In this document: positions 53,270 through 61,748 of the stretch, one piece after another
Numbering within the stretch: the stretch's first letter is position 1
Layout: every line of letters starts with the position of its first letter
From: Mesorhizobium sp. J428
Lineage (GTDB): Bacteria; Pseudomonadota; Alphaproteobacteria; Rhizobiales; Rhizobiaceae
DNA: 64,000 nucleotides
Assembly: GCF_024699925.1 (NCBI RefSeq)
Contig: NZ_JAJOMX010000001.1
Span: 3,138,001 to 3,202,000 of the forward strand
Direction of reading: 5' to 3'
Notes under the pieces: model-generated
Told to the model about the DNA's origin: nothing
What the model saw: only the letters and a program-made list of their open reading frames with translations
Databases searched by the model: none
Translations under genes and position numbers: made by a program

Positions 53270-53992
53270 TCAGATGCTCCGCAAATCCCCCGCCGCGACT
53301 ACCGGTCCGGTCGGCGCGCCGGTGGGCGAGCCGCCTTTGGGTTCGAGGCTGATGGCGAAGACGGCGCCGGAGGCGATCTTTTGCTGAAGGTCCTGCGAGA
53401 CGGCGAGGTGCACGTTCGATCCGGCGGGGATGACGCCGAGCGACTGCGGCGGCTGGTTGTTCTCGATCACCCAGAGTTCGAAGTCGCGATCTGCCGCGCG
53501 CTCGCCCGTCACGTGCGACAGGCCGATGTCCTTCGCACGGGCGTCGTAGACGACGAAATAATGCACGTCGCTCTGTTGCGGGGCGAGCGAGGCGACCAGC
53601 CGCCCGGCGGGCTCGACCTGAGGCGGCGGCGACACGAGGGGGAGCGCGATATACAGGGCGAGTGCTGCGAGCGCCGCCACCGTCAGCCCACGCCAGAAGG
53701 CGAGGCTCTGCCAGAGGCCGGCCCTTGCGGCGGCGGGCGTGGCGGCATTCGCGAAGAGGCGGCGGTCGAGCGCCTGTTTCACCGCGGCCGGAGGCTCCGC
53801 CGGCGCGTAAGCGTCTCCCATCGGCGCGAGTGTCACCTCCCAGCGGTCGACCAAGCGTGCGAAGCCGGCGTCCTCTTCGATGCGGCGCGCGGCGGCCGCG
53901 CGGTCCTCGGCGCCGAGCGTGCCGAGAACGTATTCGGCGGCGACGGCGTCGTCGCCTCCGAGTTCCCTCTCGCTGTCGTCGGTGCCGTTCAT
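53270..53992 (-). CDS. RskA-type anti-sigma factor
   Basis: The roughly 240-residue protein has an N-terminal cytoplasmic zinc-less anti-sigma region with AAEYVLGTLGAEDRAAAARR, one membrane helix (about residues 95-115, LTVAALAALALYIALPLV) and a periplasmic RskA C-terminal domain ending FAISLEPKGGSPTGAPTGPV, which is the typical family end. It holds the SigK-like factor inactive until signalled. ATG 53992 overlaps the sigma stop; an ATG at 54004 would add four residues. Confidence 0.9.
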   Translation of the reverse strand: MNGTDDSERELGGDDAVAAEYVLGTLGAEDRAAAARRIEEDAGFARLVDRWEVTLAPMGDAYAPAEPPAAVKQALDRRLFANAATPAAARAGLWQSLAFWRGLTVAALAALALYIALPLVSPPPQVEPAGRLVASLAPQQSDVHYFVVYDARAKDIGLSHVTGERAADRDFELWVIENNQPPQSLGVIPAGSNVHLAVSQDLQQKIASGAVFAISLEPKGGSPTGAPTGPVVAAGDLRSI

Positions 53993-54537
53993 CGTTCCAG
54001 GCATTCCCTGAGTTTCAACAGGCTGCGCCGCAGCCAGGTACGCATCGTGTTGAGCGGAACCTTGTACCGCGCGGCGAGATCCGCATAGCTCTCACCCGCA
54101 ATGTAGGCACCGCGCACGGCGGCTGCCTTGTCCTTTTCCAGTTCATCGAGGCAGGAGAATATCCTGTCACGTTCGCCGCCGGCCACCGCCAGCGCTTCAG
54201 GTCCCGGCGCCGGGTCGGCGACGTCCAGCGCCTCGTCCAGGTCGACCGCCGGTCGCCGCCTCTGCCGTATCCGGTCGATCGAATGGTTGCGAGCGATGGC
54301 GACCAGCCAAGAGATCGGGCTGAGATCGGAGACGGCGAAACGGTCGGCCTTGGTCCATATCTTGACGTAGACCTCCTGCAGCGCCTCCTCGGCCTCCGTC
54401 CGGTCGTTCAAGACACGCAGACAGACGCCAAAGAGTTTCGCGCTCGTCTGCCGGTAGAGCAGATCGAACGCTGCGCGATCCTTCATCGAGGTGCGCACGA
54501 TCAACTTCGTGATGTCCTGAGGCGTCATCGCGGCCAA
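53989..54537 (-). CDS. SigK-like ECF RNA polymerase sigma factor
   Basis: A 182-residue sigma factor with region 2 (FDLLYRQTSAKLFGVCLRVL then EEALQEVYVKIW, IARNHSIDRIRQRRR) and region 4 (AAVRGAYIAGESYADLAARY then KVPLNTMRTWLRR). It directs transcription of stress genes when RskA releases it. It is co-transcribed with the anti-sigma gene, and the fasciclin and msrB genes downstream on the same strand are likely targets. Confidence 0.93.
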   Translation of the reverse strand: MAAMTPQDITKLIVRTSMKDRAAFDLLYRQTSAKLFGVCLRVLNDRTEAEEALQEVYVKIWTKADRFAVSDLSPISWLVAIARNHSIDRIRQRRRPAVDLDEALDVADPAPGPEALAVAGGERDRIFSCLDELEKDKAAAVRGAYIAGESYADLAARYKVPLNTMRTWLRRSLLKLRECLER

Positions 54538-54659
54538 GTTAGGGCCTTGCGGGACATTTGCAACGGGCGACGGTGCGCGTCCGACGCGGATTTTTTCCGC
54601 TTCATTGCCAAGTTCGCGCGCGGTCGGGTAGCGTCGACGAGGAACGGGGGGAGCGCGCC

Positions 54660-56156
54660 ATGTCAGCCGAACGGGTTTTGTGGGAATACGACGCGGTGGG
54701 GCAGGCCGAACTGGTGCGGAAGGGGGACATATCGCCCTCCGAACTCGTCGAGGCCGCGATTGCGCGGCTGGAGAAGGTCAATCCGCAGATCAACTGCGTG
54801 GCGGAGAAGACCTATGAGCACGCGCGGGCCGCCGCGAAGACCGTCGACCGTAACGCGCCTCTCGCCGGCGTGCCCTTCGCGATCAAGGATCTCGGTATCG
54901 CCCAGAAAGGCATAGCAACCCATTCCGGCAGCCGCGCGCCGGTGTTCGTGCCGGACTTCGATTCCGTTCTCACCGAGCGCTACCGCGCCGCCGGGCTGAT
55001 CCCGATCGCGACGACCACCTCCCCGGAATACGGTCTGAGGCTGATGACGGAATCGGCCGCGTTCGGCGTCACCCGCAATCCTTGGAACACGGCGCATACG
55101 ACGGGCGGCTCGTCCGGAGGGTCGTCCTCGATCGTCGCAGCAGGCGTGGTCGCGGCCGCCCATGCCTCGGACGGCGGCGGCTCGATCCGCGTGCCGTCCG
55201 CCTGCACCGGCCTCGTCGGCATGAAGACCTCGCGCGGCCGCGTGCCGCTGTCGCCGCTGGTGACGGAGAGCTGGTACGGCTTCGTCGTCGACCATGCGGT
55301 GAGCCGCACCGTGCGCGACAGCGCCACGCTGCTCGACCTGACGCATGGGCCCGATCCGCTGGCACCCTATGCTGCCCGCCCGCCGAAGGGAACGTTCGCG
55401 GCAGCCGCTGCGCGCGATCCTGGAAGGCTGACGCTCGCCGTCTACCGCGGCTCGCCGCTCGGGCTGGAAATCTCGAAGGAGACGCTGGCCGCGCTGGACA
55501 CGGCGGTGGCGCTGGCGCGTGAGGGCGGCCATTCGGTCGAGGAGATCGACCTGCCCTATATCGATCGCCAGTTCATGGCGGATTTCGCCGGCAGCGTCGC
55601 CTCCGCCGTTGCCGGCCTGCTGCGCATGGAGCGCGTCCGCAACGGCCGCGACATCGCAGGCGATGTCGAGCGCGCGTCGCGGGTGCTGGGCCGATACGGC
55701 GAGCTGCGGACCGCCGGCGAGACCTATGCGGCGCTGGAGCGCCTGCATGCGGCATCGCGGCAGCTGATCACCGAGACGGCGAAATACAGCGCCGTGCTGA
55801 TGCCGATCATCGCGCACCCGCCGCTCGCCGTCGGCGCGATGAACCCCAAGGGCGCAGACGAGCTCATCGAGAACCTGCTCGACAGGCTGCGGCTCACCTG
55901 GCTGCTCAAGCTCCCGCAGTTCTTCGGCCAGCTTCTGGACAAGAGCCTCTGGTTCACCCACTGGCCGGCGATCCAGAACATCTCCGGCCAGCCTTCCATT
56001 GCCCTTCCGGTGCACCTGACAGAGACCGGCCTACCGCTCGGCGTGCAGGCCGCCGGCCGCCCCGGCGACGAGGAGACGCTCTACAGCCTCGCCGGGCAGC
56101 TGGAACGGATTTCCGGCTGGGACAGGCGGCGTGCGCGGCTGGAGATGCCGCGATAG
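54660..56156 (+). CDS. Amidase signature family hydrolase
   Basis: The 498-residue enzyme has the Ser-cisSer-Lys triad: K76 in FAIKDLG, cis-Ser 152 in TTGGSSGGSSS and the nucleophile S175 in DGGGSIRVPSA. It hydrolyses amide bonds of unknown compounds; the sequence resembles enzymes near 6-aminohexanoate cyclic dimer hydrolase. GGGGGGAGC precedes the ATG. It is divergent from the SigK gene across 120 bases. Confidence 0.92.
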   Translation: MSAERVLWEYDAVGQAELVRKGDISPSELVEAAIARLEKVNPQINCVAEKTYEHARAAAKTVDRNAPLAGVPFAIKDLGIAQKGIATHSGSRAPVFVPDFDSVLTERYRAAGLIPIATTTSPEYGLRLMTESAAFGVTRNPWNTAHTTGGSSGGSSSIVAAGVVAAAHASDGGGSIRVPSACTGLVGMKTSRGRVPLSPLVTESWYGFVVDHAVSRTVRDSATLLDLTHGPDPLAPYAARPPKGTFAAAAARDPGRLTLAVYRGSPLGLEISKETLAALDTAVALAREGGHSVEEIDLPYIDRQFMADFAGSVASAVAGLLRMERVRNGRDIAGDVERASRVLGRYGELRTAGETYAALERLHAASRQLITETAKYSAVLMPIIAHPPLAVGAMNPKGADELIENLLDRLRLTWLLKLPQFFGQLLDKSLWFTHWPAIQNISGQPSIALPVHLTETGLPLGVQAAGRPGDEETLYSLAGQLERISGWDRRRARLEMPR

Positions 56157-56157
56157 G

Positions 56158-56434
56158 TCACTTTCTGCCGGCATCGGATCGCCGGGCTTCATAGGCTTCC
56201 CGGCAGAGCGGCGATAGGTCAGCGAGATTCTCCTCAAAGCAAGCCTTTACGCGTCCTCCGCCCGGGCGTGTACTCCGGACACAACCTACGGAAGTCAGAC
56301 ATGCACGCGGCGCGCTGCTCGCTCGTCGGCTCGGGCGCGGCGCCTTGCGCAAGACCAGACAGTGAGGCAAGGACAATCGCGAAAGCGGTCGGAAAAATGT
56401 ATCGCAGACGGGGCAGGCGGTGAATGCGTTTCAT
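56158..56434 (-). pseudogene. Small secreted cysteine-containing protein, frameshifted
   Basis: The frame from 56434 gives a signal peptide (MKRIHRLPRLRYIFPTAFAI then VLASLSGLAQGAA) and PTSEQRAACMSDFRRLCPEY before running out at 56234. The continuation GRVKACFEENLADLSPLCRE is in another frame ending at 56158. Removing one C near 56262 joins them into a 91-residue protein with four cysteines in the pattern C-x8-C...C-x12-C. This resembles small Rhizobiales exported proteins with ACxxDxxRLC motifs. Real lesion or sequence error cannot be told apart. Confidence 0.65.
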
Positions 56435-56512
56435 CGATATGTTCTCCTGATGCTGATGATACGCTTCGACAGGGCAGACCCTTCGCGAGGGCAGACCTTC
56501 GCGCCGCCGTCG

Positions 56513-56947
56513 TCAGTTCTTGTCCATGAACCGTTGGACCAATCGCTTACGGGTTTCGGCCGGAAGCTCCGCCACCGTCGAAACGAACGCATCCGTAAGT
56601 GCGTCGCCGATCTGGCTCCGGTGCTGCCTTGCTTCGTCGATCGCCGCCCGGAGCGCTGCCTGATCCAGCTCCTTTTGCTCCAGGATCGCAGCGCTCCGCG
56701 CCAGCGCATCGCTGTACAGCGACATCTGATGGTCTGCCATGGATTTGAGGGCGTCTAGCCGCGCCCTAAGGTTCGTGGAGGCCGGTTCGGGGAGGTGCTC
56801 GGCGATTCGGTAGGCCATCGCCATCGGCACCGGTTGAATCAGCCCCATCCGGCTGCGGGTCGCCGATGCTGCCCAGTAGGTCACGACGAAGACATTGACG
56901 GCGACAGAAAGGAGGAGAAGCACCGCGAGGGCGCGCCGGCCTGGCAT
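56513..56947 (-). CDS. Periplasmic heavy-metal sensor (CnrX/ZraP-like)
   Basis: A 144-residue protein with one N-terminal membrane helix (ALAVLLLLSVAVNVFVVTYW) and a long helical periplasmic part rich in charged residues, ending in RRLVQRFMDKN-like ETRKRLVQRFMDKN. This is the CnrX/Spy/CpxP-like sensor fold. It is the third gene after an ECF sigma and a putative anti-sigma, matching the CnrH-CnrY-CnrX arrangement. The signal may be a metal or a misfolded protein. Confidence 0.8.
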   Translation of the reverse strand: MPGRRALAVLLLLSVAVNVFVVTYWAASATRSRMGLIQPVPMAMAYRIAEHLPEPASTNLRARLDALKSMADHQMSLYSDALARSAAILEQKELDQAALRAAIDEARQHRSQIGDALTDAFVSTVAELPAETRKRLVQRFMDKN

Positions 56948-56948
56948 G

Positions 56949-57377
56949 TCAGCCTCCCATCATGAAGAAAGAGGGATCGCTGTATGAGAACGCGGCTGCA
57001 AGAAGGTCGGAAAGGCTTGCGTCGGACGCTCCCGACACCGTGACACCCGAAAGGCCGAGATACGCTCCAAGGAGGCCGGCGGCGACCATGCCCGCGAGGG
57101 GGCTTGCGAGAGAGCGAATCCATGTGAACCGCAGAGGCTGGTTCGCCTGTGCGGCGATACGGGCGTTGACCGCCGCGATTGACCGTTCCGCACGCCGTTT
57201 CTCTACGACTGGGCCAGCCGTGCCGATGAAATCATCGAACAGCGCTGTCTCGCGCAGGACCGACGCCGCCCAAGGCTGGCGCGCCGCTGCCGTCGCTTCG
57301 CTCCGAAATCGTTCGGGCCAGCGCTCGATGTCGGCGCCGAATGTCTCGGCAAGCTCGCGGAAGTCATCTTCGTTCAT
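56949..57377 (-). CDS. Putative anti-sigma factor (membrane-bound)
   Basis: The 142-residue protein begins MNEDDFRELAETFGADIERW and has a soluble N-terminal half and one membrane helix (LASPLAGMVAAGLLGAYLGL, about residues 93-112) before a short periplasmic tail. Genes of this kind follow ECF factors in many alphaproteobacteria. The role rests on topology and position: it overlaps the sigma stop by four bases and abuts the sensor gene. GGGAGAGC supports start 57377. Confidence 0.7.
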   Translation of the reverse strand: MNEDDFRELAETFGADIERWPERFRSEATAAARQPWAASVLRETALFDDFIGTAGPVVEKRRAERSIAAVNARIAAQANQPLRFTWIRSLASPLAGMVAAGLLGAYLGLSGVTVSGASDASLSDLLAAAFSYSDPSFFMMGG

Positions 57378-57982
57378 CTTTGCTCTCCCTGCTTCCAGAT
57401 CAAGTTCACGTAGTCTCGGCATGCACTGCGGCCGCGGGTCAGAAGCGACTCGAAACTCTTCTCCGATACTCCGAGGATGGACGCCCCGTCCCGAACGCTC
57501 ACGTCATCGAGATGGAACAGCACCACCGCCGCGCGCTGCCGGTCAGGCAAAGATGCGATGGCGGCGGCGGCGAGCCGACGTCGTTCCAGGTCTATCAATA
57601 TGTCGTCCGCCGCCGGCCGATCCTCGGCCACCTCCTCCACCTCCGCGAGCCCCTCGTGCTGCCGCTTGCGACGGCGGTCGAGCGCAAGATTGGTGAGGAT
57701 CTGGTAGAGCCAGGTCGAAAAGCGCGCGCGGCCAGAATCGAAGCGGGCGGCATGGCGCCATACCCTTATGAACGCCTCCTGCGCGATCTCATCCGCATCG
57801 GCACTATTGCCGACCAGCCGGGCCGTGAACCGGATAGAGCGGCCCATATGACGGTCCATCAGAACCCTGAACGCACGCTGGTCGCCTCGCACGACGGCAA
57901 GCACAAGGGTCTCGTCGTCCAAGTCTTGCACGTCGTCCGCCACCGCCACGAGCCGCTCCGATCGACGCCTTAGAGCATACAC
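57374..57982 (-). CDS. ECF RNA polymerase sigma factor
   Basis: A 202-residue factor with region 2 FRVLMDRHMGRSIRFTARLV, ADEIAQEAFIRVWRHAARFD and FSTWLYQILTNLALDRRRKR, and region 4 LPDRQRAAVVLFHLDDVSVR with GVSEKSFESLLTRGRS. It starts the sigma/anti-sigma/sensor operon. It is not closely similar to the SigK-like factor nearby. Confidence 0.92.
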   Translation of the reverse strand: MYALRRRSERLVAVADDVQDLDDETLVLAVVRGDQRAFRVLMDRHMGRSIRFTARLVGNSADADEIAQEAFIRVWRHAARFDSGRARFSTWLYQILTNLALDRRRKRQHEGLAEVEEVAEDRPAADDILIDLERRRLAAAAIASLPDRQRAAVVLFHLDDVSVRDGASILGVSEKSFESLLTRGRSACRDYVNLIWKQGEQR

Positions 57983-57984
57983 GA

Positions 57985-58001
57985 AAAAGGCCGTCCGCGG
58001 C
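57985..58001 (-). terminator. Weak terminator after the outer membrane protein gene
   Basis: On the minus strand GCCG-CGGA-CGGC is followed by CTTTTT, just after the porin-like gene stop. The stem is short (four pairs plus), but the T-run is clear. Confidence 0.4.
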
Positions 58002-58010
58002 TCGACATGA

Positions 58011-58781
58011 TCAGAAGTGGAGGTTTAGACCGATGCGGACTGTGTGCGCATTCAGTTCGACATTGCTCGATCCGACAACGCCGGTGTCGGTGCCGGAAGG
58101 GTCGATGACGCTGCCGTTGGCCGTCTGCGCCAGATGGACAAACTGATATTCGCCGCGCAGCGAGATGGTTTCGGTCACCGCGCGTTCGTAGCCGGCGCCG
58201 ACCGCGTATCCGGTTGCGATCTTGTCGGGCGTGACGAGGGTGGCGGTGAAGCCGTCCTGTCCTGCAAGATCGATCGTTCCGTCCAGCCCGCCATAGGCAA
58301 AGCCGCCGGTCGCGTAGAAGAGATTACGCCCGGCGGCGTAGCCCACGCGCGCCCGCACCGTGCCATACCAGTCTAGGCTCGTAGAGCTCGTGCCGAGCGT
58401 TTGGTCAAAGGCAGCGGCGGTTGTTTCGTCACGGAGGTCCGAAACCTGGATATCGGCCTCGACGCCAAAGACAAGGTGGCCTGTCTGCCAGTTGTGACCG
58501 GCCTGGAGCCCGCCCGAGAACCCCTCAGGCGACAGCGAGCCCAGCAGGATCGGGGCCATGTCCGGAAATGCCTGAGCGTCGACTTCATCGCTCGATGCTG
58601 CGCCGTAACCTGCATTTATACCGGCGTAGAAGCCGCGCCATGAGCGGACGGCAGCCCCGCCAAAGCGATCGACCGAAGGTGACTCGAGATCGCCGGTCGG
58701 ATCGGCGGCTGCCGCCGCGAAGCAGGCAGCCACCCATATGCAGGAGGCAAGTGCAACGGTACGCACGACACTATTATGCAT
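58011..58781 (-). CDS. Outer membrane beta-barrel protein (Omp25/RopB-like)
   Basis: The 256-residue protein starts MHNSVVRTVALASCIWVAAC with a signal peptide ending AAAA, then SWRGFYAGINAGYG, the standard first strand of Rhizobiales/Brucella Omp25-type barrels. It ends in HTVRIGLNLHF, with the terminal phenylalanine that targets barrels to the BAM complex. It should be an abundant or stress-related outer membrane protein. ATG 58781 is chosen because the signal peptide starts there. Confidence 0.9.
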   Translation of the reverse strand: MHNSVVRTVALASCIWVAACFAAAAADPTGDLESPSVDRFGGAAVRSWRGFYAGINAGYGAASSDEVDAQAFPDMAPILLGSLSPEGFSGGLQAGHNWQTGHLVFGVEADIQVSDLRDETTAAAFDQTLGTSSTSLDWYGTVRARVGYAAGRNLFYATGGFAYGGLDGTIDLAGQDGFTATLVTPDKIATGYAVGAGYERAVTETISLRGEYQFVHLAQTANGSVIDPSGTDTGVVGSSNVELNAHTVRIGLNLHF

Positions 58782-58933
58782 AAAGAAGACCCTTCGATTG
58801 GAAGCCCTTGATCGGGACATGCCGCTAATACGGTCCGACCCGGGATTTCCTTCGCGACCTAAATCGCGGCAGCGCCTTCGAGGGATTTATGCCGCGCTCG
58901 CGTATCTGGAGCATCTTCAACGGGAGCATCCTC

Positions 58934-59167
58934 ATGCGGTATATACGAGCACTTCTCTCCGCCCTGGCCGTTGTCGGCTCGACCCGGCTGGCGCCGGCCG
59001 CCGACGTCGTCATCGTCGCGCCCAGGCCCGGTCCGGTCCGGGTGGTTTCACCATTGCCGCGGCCAGTCGACGTGGTGATCGTCCGACCAGAGCACTGTTG
59101 GATCGAGACCGATTACATTCGAGTGGGCGACAGGCACGTCGTGCGGAGAGTGAAACGCTGCCGGTGA
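58934..59167 (+). CDS. Small exported protein of unknown function
   Basis: A 77-residue protein with a signal peptide (MRYIRALLSALAVVGSTRLA) and a mature part with valine/proline repeats (VVIVAPRPGPVRVVSPLPRP), then HCWIETDYIRVGDRHVVRRV ending KRCR. Two cysteines near the end may form a disulfide. GGGAGC lies just before the ATG. Similar short proteins with a C-terminal RVKRC are common in Rhizobiales, without known role. Confidence 0.6.
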   Translation: MRYIRALLSALAVVGSTRLAPAADVVIVAPRPGPVRVVSPLPRPVDVVIVRPEHCWIETDYIRVGDRHVVRRVKRCR

Positions 59168-59258
59168 GCCTGCCGGCGGAGTTGTCTCGCGCAGATGCTT
59201 TGAACCCGTCGCATTCTTGCGCTAGAACGCCGCCGACCTCTCCAGCCGGGACCGCCTG

Positions 59259-60155
59259 ATGACGACCGATACTGCCGCCACCGCCGAAATGCAGGCGCGC
59301 CTGCTTTCCAACGCGCTGCCCTACATGCAGCGCTACGAGAACAAGACCGTCGTGGTGAAATATGGCGGCCATGCCATGGGCGACGCGGCGCTAGGCCAGG
59401 CCTTTGCGCGCGATATCGCGCTGCTCAAGCAGTCGGGCGTCAACCCGATCGTCGTTCACGGCGGCGGGCCGCAGATCGGCGCGATGCTCAACAAGATGGG
59501 CATCGAATCGAAGTTCGAGGGCGGGCTGCGCGTTACCGACCAGAAGACGGTCGAGATCGTCGAGATGGTGCTCGCCGGCTCGATCAACAAGGAGATCGTC
59601 GCGCTTATCAACGCCGAGGGCGAATGGGCGATCGGGCTCTGCGGCAAGGACGGCAACATGGTCTTCGCGGAGAAGGCCAAGAAGACGATGATCGATCCCG
59701 ATTCGAACATCGAGAAGGTGCTCGACCTGGGCTTCGTCGGCGAGCCGGTCGAGGTCGACCGCACGCTGCTCGACCTTCTGGCCCGCTCGGAGATGATCCC
59801 GGTGCTGGCGCCTGTGGCGCCCGGCCGCGACGGCCACACCTACAACATCAATGCCGACACCTTCGCGGGCGCCATTGCGGGTGCGCTGAACGCAACGCGC
59901 CTCCTGTTCCTAACCGACGTTCCGGGGGTGATGGACAAGGACAAGAAGGTGATCGCCGAACTGACCGTCGCGCAAGCCAAGGCGCTGATCCGCGACGGCA
60001 CAATCTCCGGCGGCATGATCCCGAAAGTGGAGACCTGCATCGAGGCGATCGAGCGCGGCGTCGAGGGCGTCGTCATCCTCAACGGCAAGACACCGCACGC
60101 GGTGCTGCTTGAACTGTTCACCCAGCACGGCGCGGGAACGCTCATCGTGCCGTAG
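59259..60155 (+). CDS. argB: Acetylglutamate kinase
   Basis: The 298-residue enzyme has the amino-acid-kinase motifs [20 protein letters not shown] and [15 protein letters not shown], and ends with the regulatory [15 protein letters not shown] segment. It phosphorylates N-acetylglutamate, the controlled second step of arginine synthesis. Residues in the N-terminal helix fit the arginine-sensitive hexameric type. Often close to engB in Rhizobiales; here separated by about 9.4 kb. Confidence 0.96.
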   Translation: MTTDTAATAEMQARLLSNALPYMQRYENKTVVVKYGGHAMGDAALGQAFARDIALLKQSGVNPIVVHGGGPQIGAMLNKMGIESKFEGGLRVTDQKTVEIVEMVLAGSINKEIVALINAEGEWAIGLCGKDGNMVFAEKAKKTMIDPDSNIEKVLDLGFVGEPVEVDRTLLDLLARSEMIPVLAPVAPGRDGHTYNINADTFAGAIAGALNATRLLFLTDVPGVMDKDKKVIAELTVAQAKALIRDGTISGGMIPKVETCIEAIERGVEGVVILNGKTPHAVLLELFTQHGAGTLIVP

Positions 60156-60266
60156 GGCGGAAGGCGCGGAGCCGCACCTGCGCGAAAGTCATCCCGGACG
60201 CCAGAGGCGATCCGAGAACCTTTCTTGTATACGATTGGCTTCCGCCGAGACTCGAACCGGCAATGG

Positions 60267-60294
60267 ATACCGGATGGCCTTCGGCCTCCGGTAT
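60267..60294. terminator. Hairpin between convergent argB and GMC genes
   Basis: ATACCGG (60267-60273) pairs with CCGGTAT (60288-60294), with an inner GGCC-TTC-GGCC stem and a small bulge. It lies between the convergent argB and flavoprotein genes and can end both transcripts. No T-run follows. Confidence 0.5.
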
Positions 60295-60308
60295 GATCAA
60301 GCATTGGG

Positions 60309-61748
60309 TTACGACGCCACCGTCCGCGCCAGGTGCTCTGCCAGCCGCAGTGAGAGCGCAGTGAGCGTGGTCGTCGGCGTGCATTGGCCGGCGGTCGAAT
60401 AGACGGACGAGCCGGCGACGTAGAGGTTCTCCATGCCGTGCACGCGGCTGTCGGCGTCGACTACGCTGGTGGCCGGGTCGGTGCCCATGCGGGTACCGCC
60501 CATGTGGTGGTTGCCGGCGAGCTCCATGTCGGTCGGCCAGTCCTCGCCGTTCAGCACCCAGTCGCTGATGTGCAGGCGGCCGATGTCCTTGAGCGCGATG
60601 TCCTCGCCGAAAAGGCGCATCGATTCGATCAGCGTCTTGCGGTCGAGGTCGCCCTTCTTCCAGTGCAGCTCCATGCGCGGCACGCCCGCCGCGTCACGCT
60701 CGGTCTGGGACAGGGCGATATGGTTCGATTCGATGGGCGGCTGCTCCCAGTCGATGTGGACGCGCGCGCTGCACTGCAGATGCATGCCGATCGCGGTCGA
60801 GACCCATTCCGTGAAACGCGGCGCGTAGCAGGCCATCTCGGCGATCATCTTCTTGGTGCCGTGATAGGGCATGGTCTCGAGCTGGATGTGGAAGTTCGCC
60901 AGACCGCGGGCTGCCAGCGCTTCCGGCGTCGGGATCATGAAGCACTCGCCGTCCTCGTCGAATTCGAGCGCGTCCTTGTTGGTGATGAAGGCGTTGCCGG
61001 CCCAGTACATCGGATGTTCCATCCAGTAGCGGCCGAGCGCCTTGGCGTTCGGGACCACGGCACCATTCGACTGCGCGTTGGACCACAAGAGCAGGCGGGA
61101 GTTTTCCAGCCCACCCGTCGCGACGACGAAATAGGGCGCGGTAAAGTCGCCCGCCGGGGCGCCGGCCGAGTAGAGCTTCGCGCCGGTGACGGCCTTGCCG
61201 TTGCCGGCGAGTTCCAGAACGGTGGTGTTGAGCACGACGGCGACGTTGCGGCTCGCCTCCAGCTCGTCGCGGAACTGCGTGCCGAAACGGACCGCGTCGC
61301 TCTTGATCAGGTCCATGCGGCCGAAATTGTCGGTGAGCGCATGCGTCGGCTTGAACTCGCGCAGGCCGAGGATCGAGCGCGTCTCGTCGAGGAAGGGCTC
61401 GATGTCGGCGTGACGGATCGGCCAGCCCGAGTTCGGGATCCAGGACTTCGGCTCGAAATCGTAGGCGTCGAGAACCCGGCACCAGCCGGCCCAGTGGTTC
61501 GACGATCCGCCGAGATAGCGCAGCCGCGTCACGTCCAGGTCGAAATACTGGTCGCCGACGGTGACGCCCTTGTAGAAGTCCTGCGACTCCTCGGTGATCT
61601 CCTCGCCGCCCGCTTCGAACAGCACACAGGGGATGCCGCGCGCATCGAGCTTGCGGGCAATGGTGATGCCGGCGACGCCGCCGCCAACGATCGCGACGCG
61701 CGGGGCGTGGCTCGCCGCCCGGTAGGCGGCCATGTCCTCGAAGATCAT
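60309..61748 (-). CDS. GMC-type FAD-dependent oxidoreductase
   Basis: The 479-residue flavoprotein has an N-terminal FAD fold (VAIVGGGVAGITIARKL), a GGSSNHWAG segment and the C-terminal active-site region NHHMGGTRMGTDP and NLYVAGSSVYSTAGQCTPTT. Family members oxidise sugars or alcohols and pass electrons to a quinone or cytochrome. A 55-residue Tat-like protein is encoded just upstream with a four-base overlap, so this looks like a two-subunit dehydrogenase, but substrate and electron acceptor are unknown. Confidence 0.9.
   Translation of the reverse strand: MIFEDMAAYRAASHAPRVAIVGGGVAGITIARKLDARGIPCVLFEAGGEEITEESQDFYKGVTVGDQYFDLDVTRLRYLGGSSNHWAGWCRVLDAYDFEPKSWIPNSGWPIRHADIEPFLDETRSILGLREFKPTHALTDNFGRMDLIKSDAVRFGTQFRDELEASRNVAVVLNTTVLELAGNGKAVTGAKLYSAGAPAGDFTAPYFVVATGGLENSRLLLWSNAQSNGAVVPNAKALGRYWMEHPMYWAGNAFITNKDALEFDEDGECFMIPTPEALAARGLANFHIQLETMPYHGTKKMIAEMACYAPRFTEWVSTAIGMHLQCSARVHIDWEQPPIESNHIALSQTERDAAGVPRMELHWKKGDLDRKTLIESMRLFGEDIALKDIGRLHISDWVLNGEDWPTDMELAGNHHMGGTRMGTDPATSVVDADSRVHGMENLYVAGSSVYSTAGQCTPTTTLTALSLRLAEHLARTVAS

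Noticed and set aside
60225..60270. tRNA-like T-arm (minus strand GGTTCGAGTC) after argB
   Set aside because: The arms pair only with a bulge, and no acceptor, anticodon or D arm fits. It is probably chance or part of the hairpin region.
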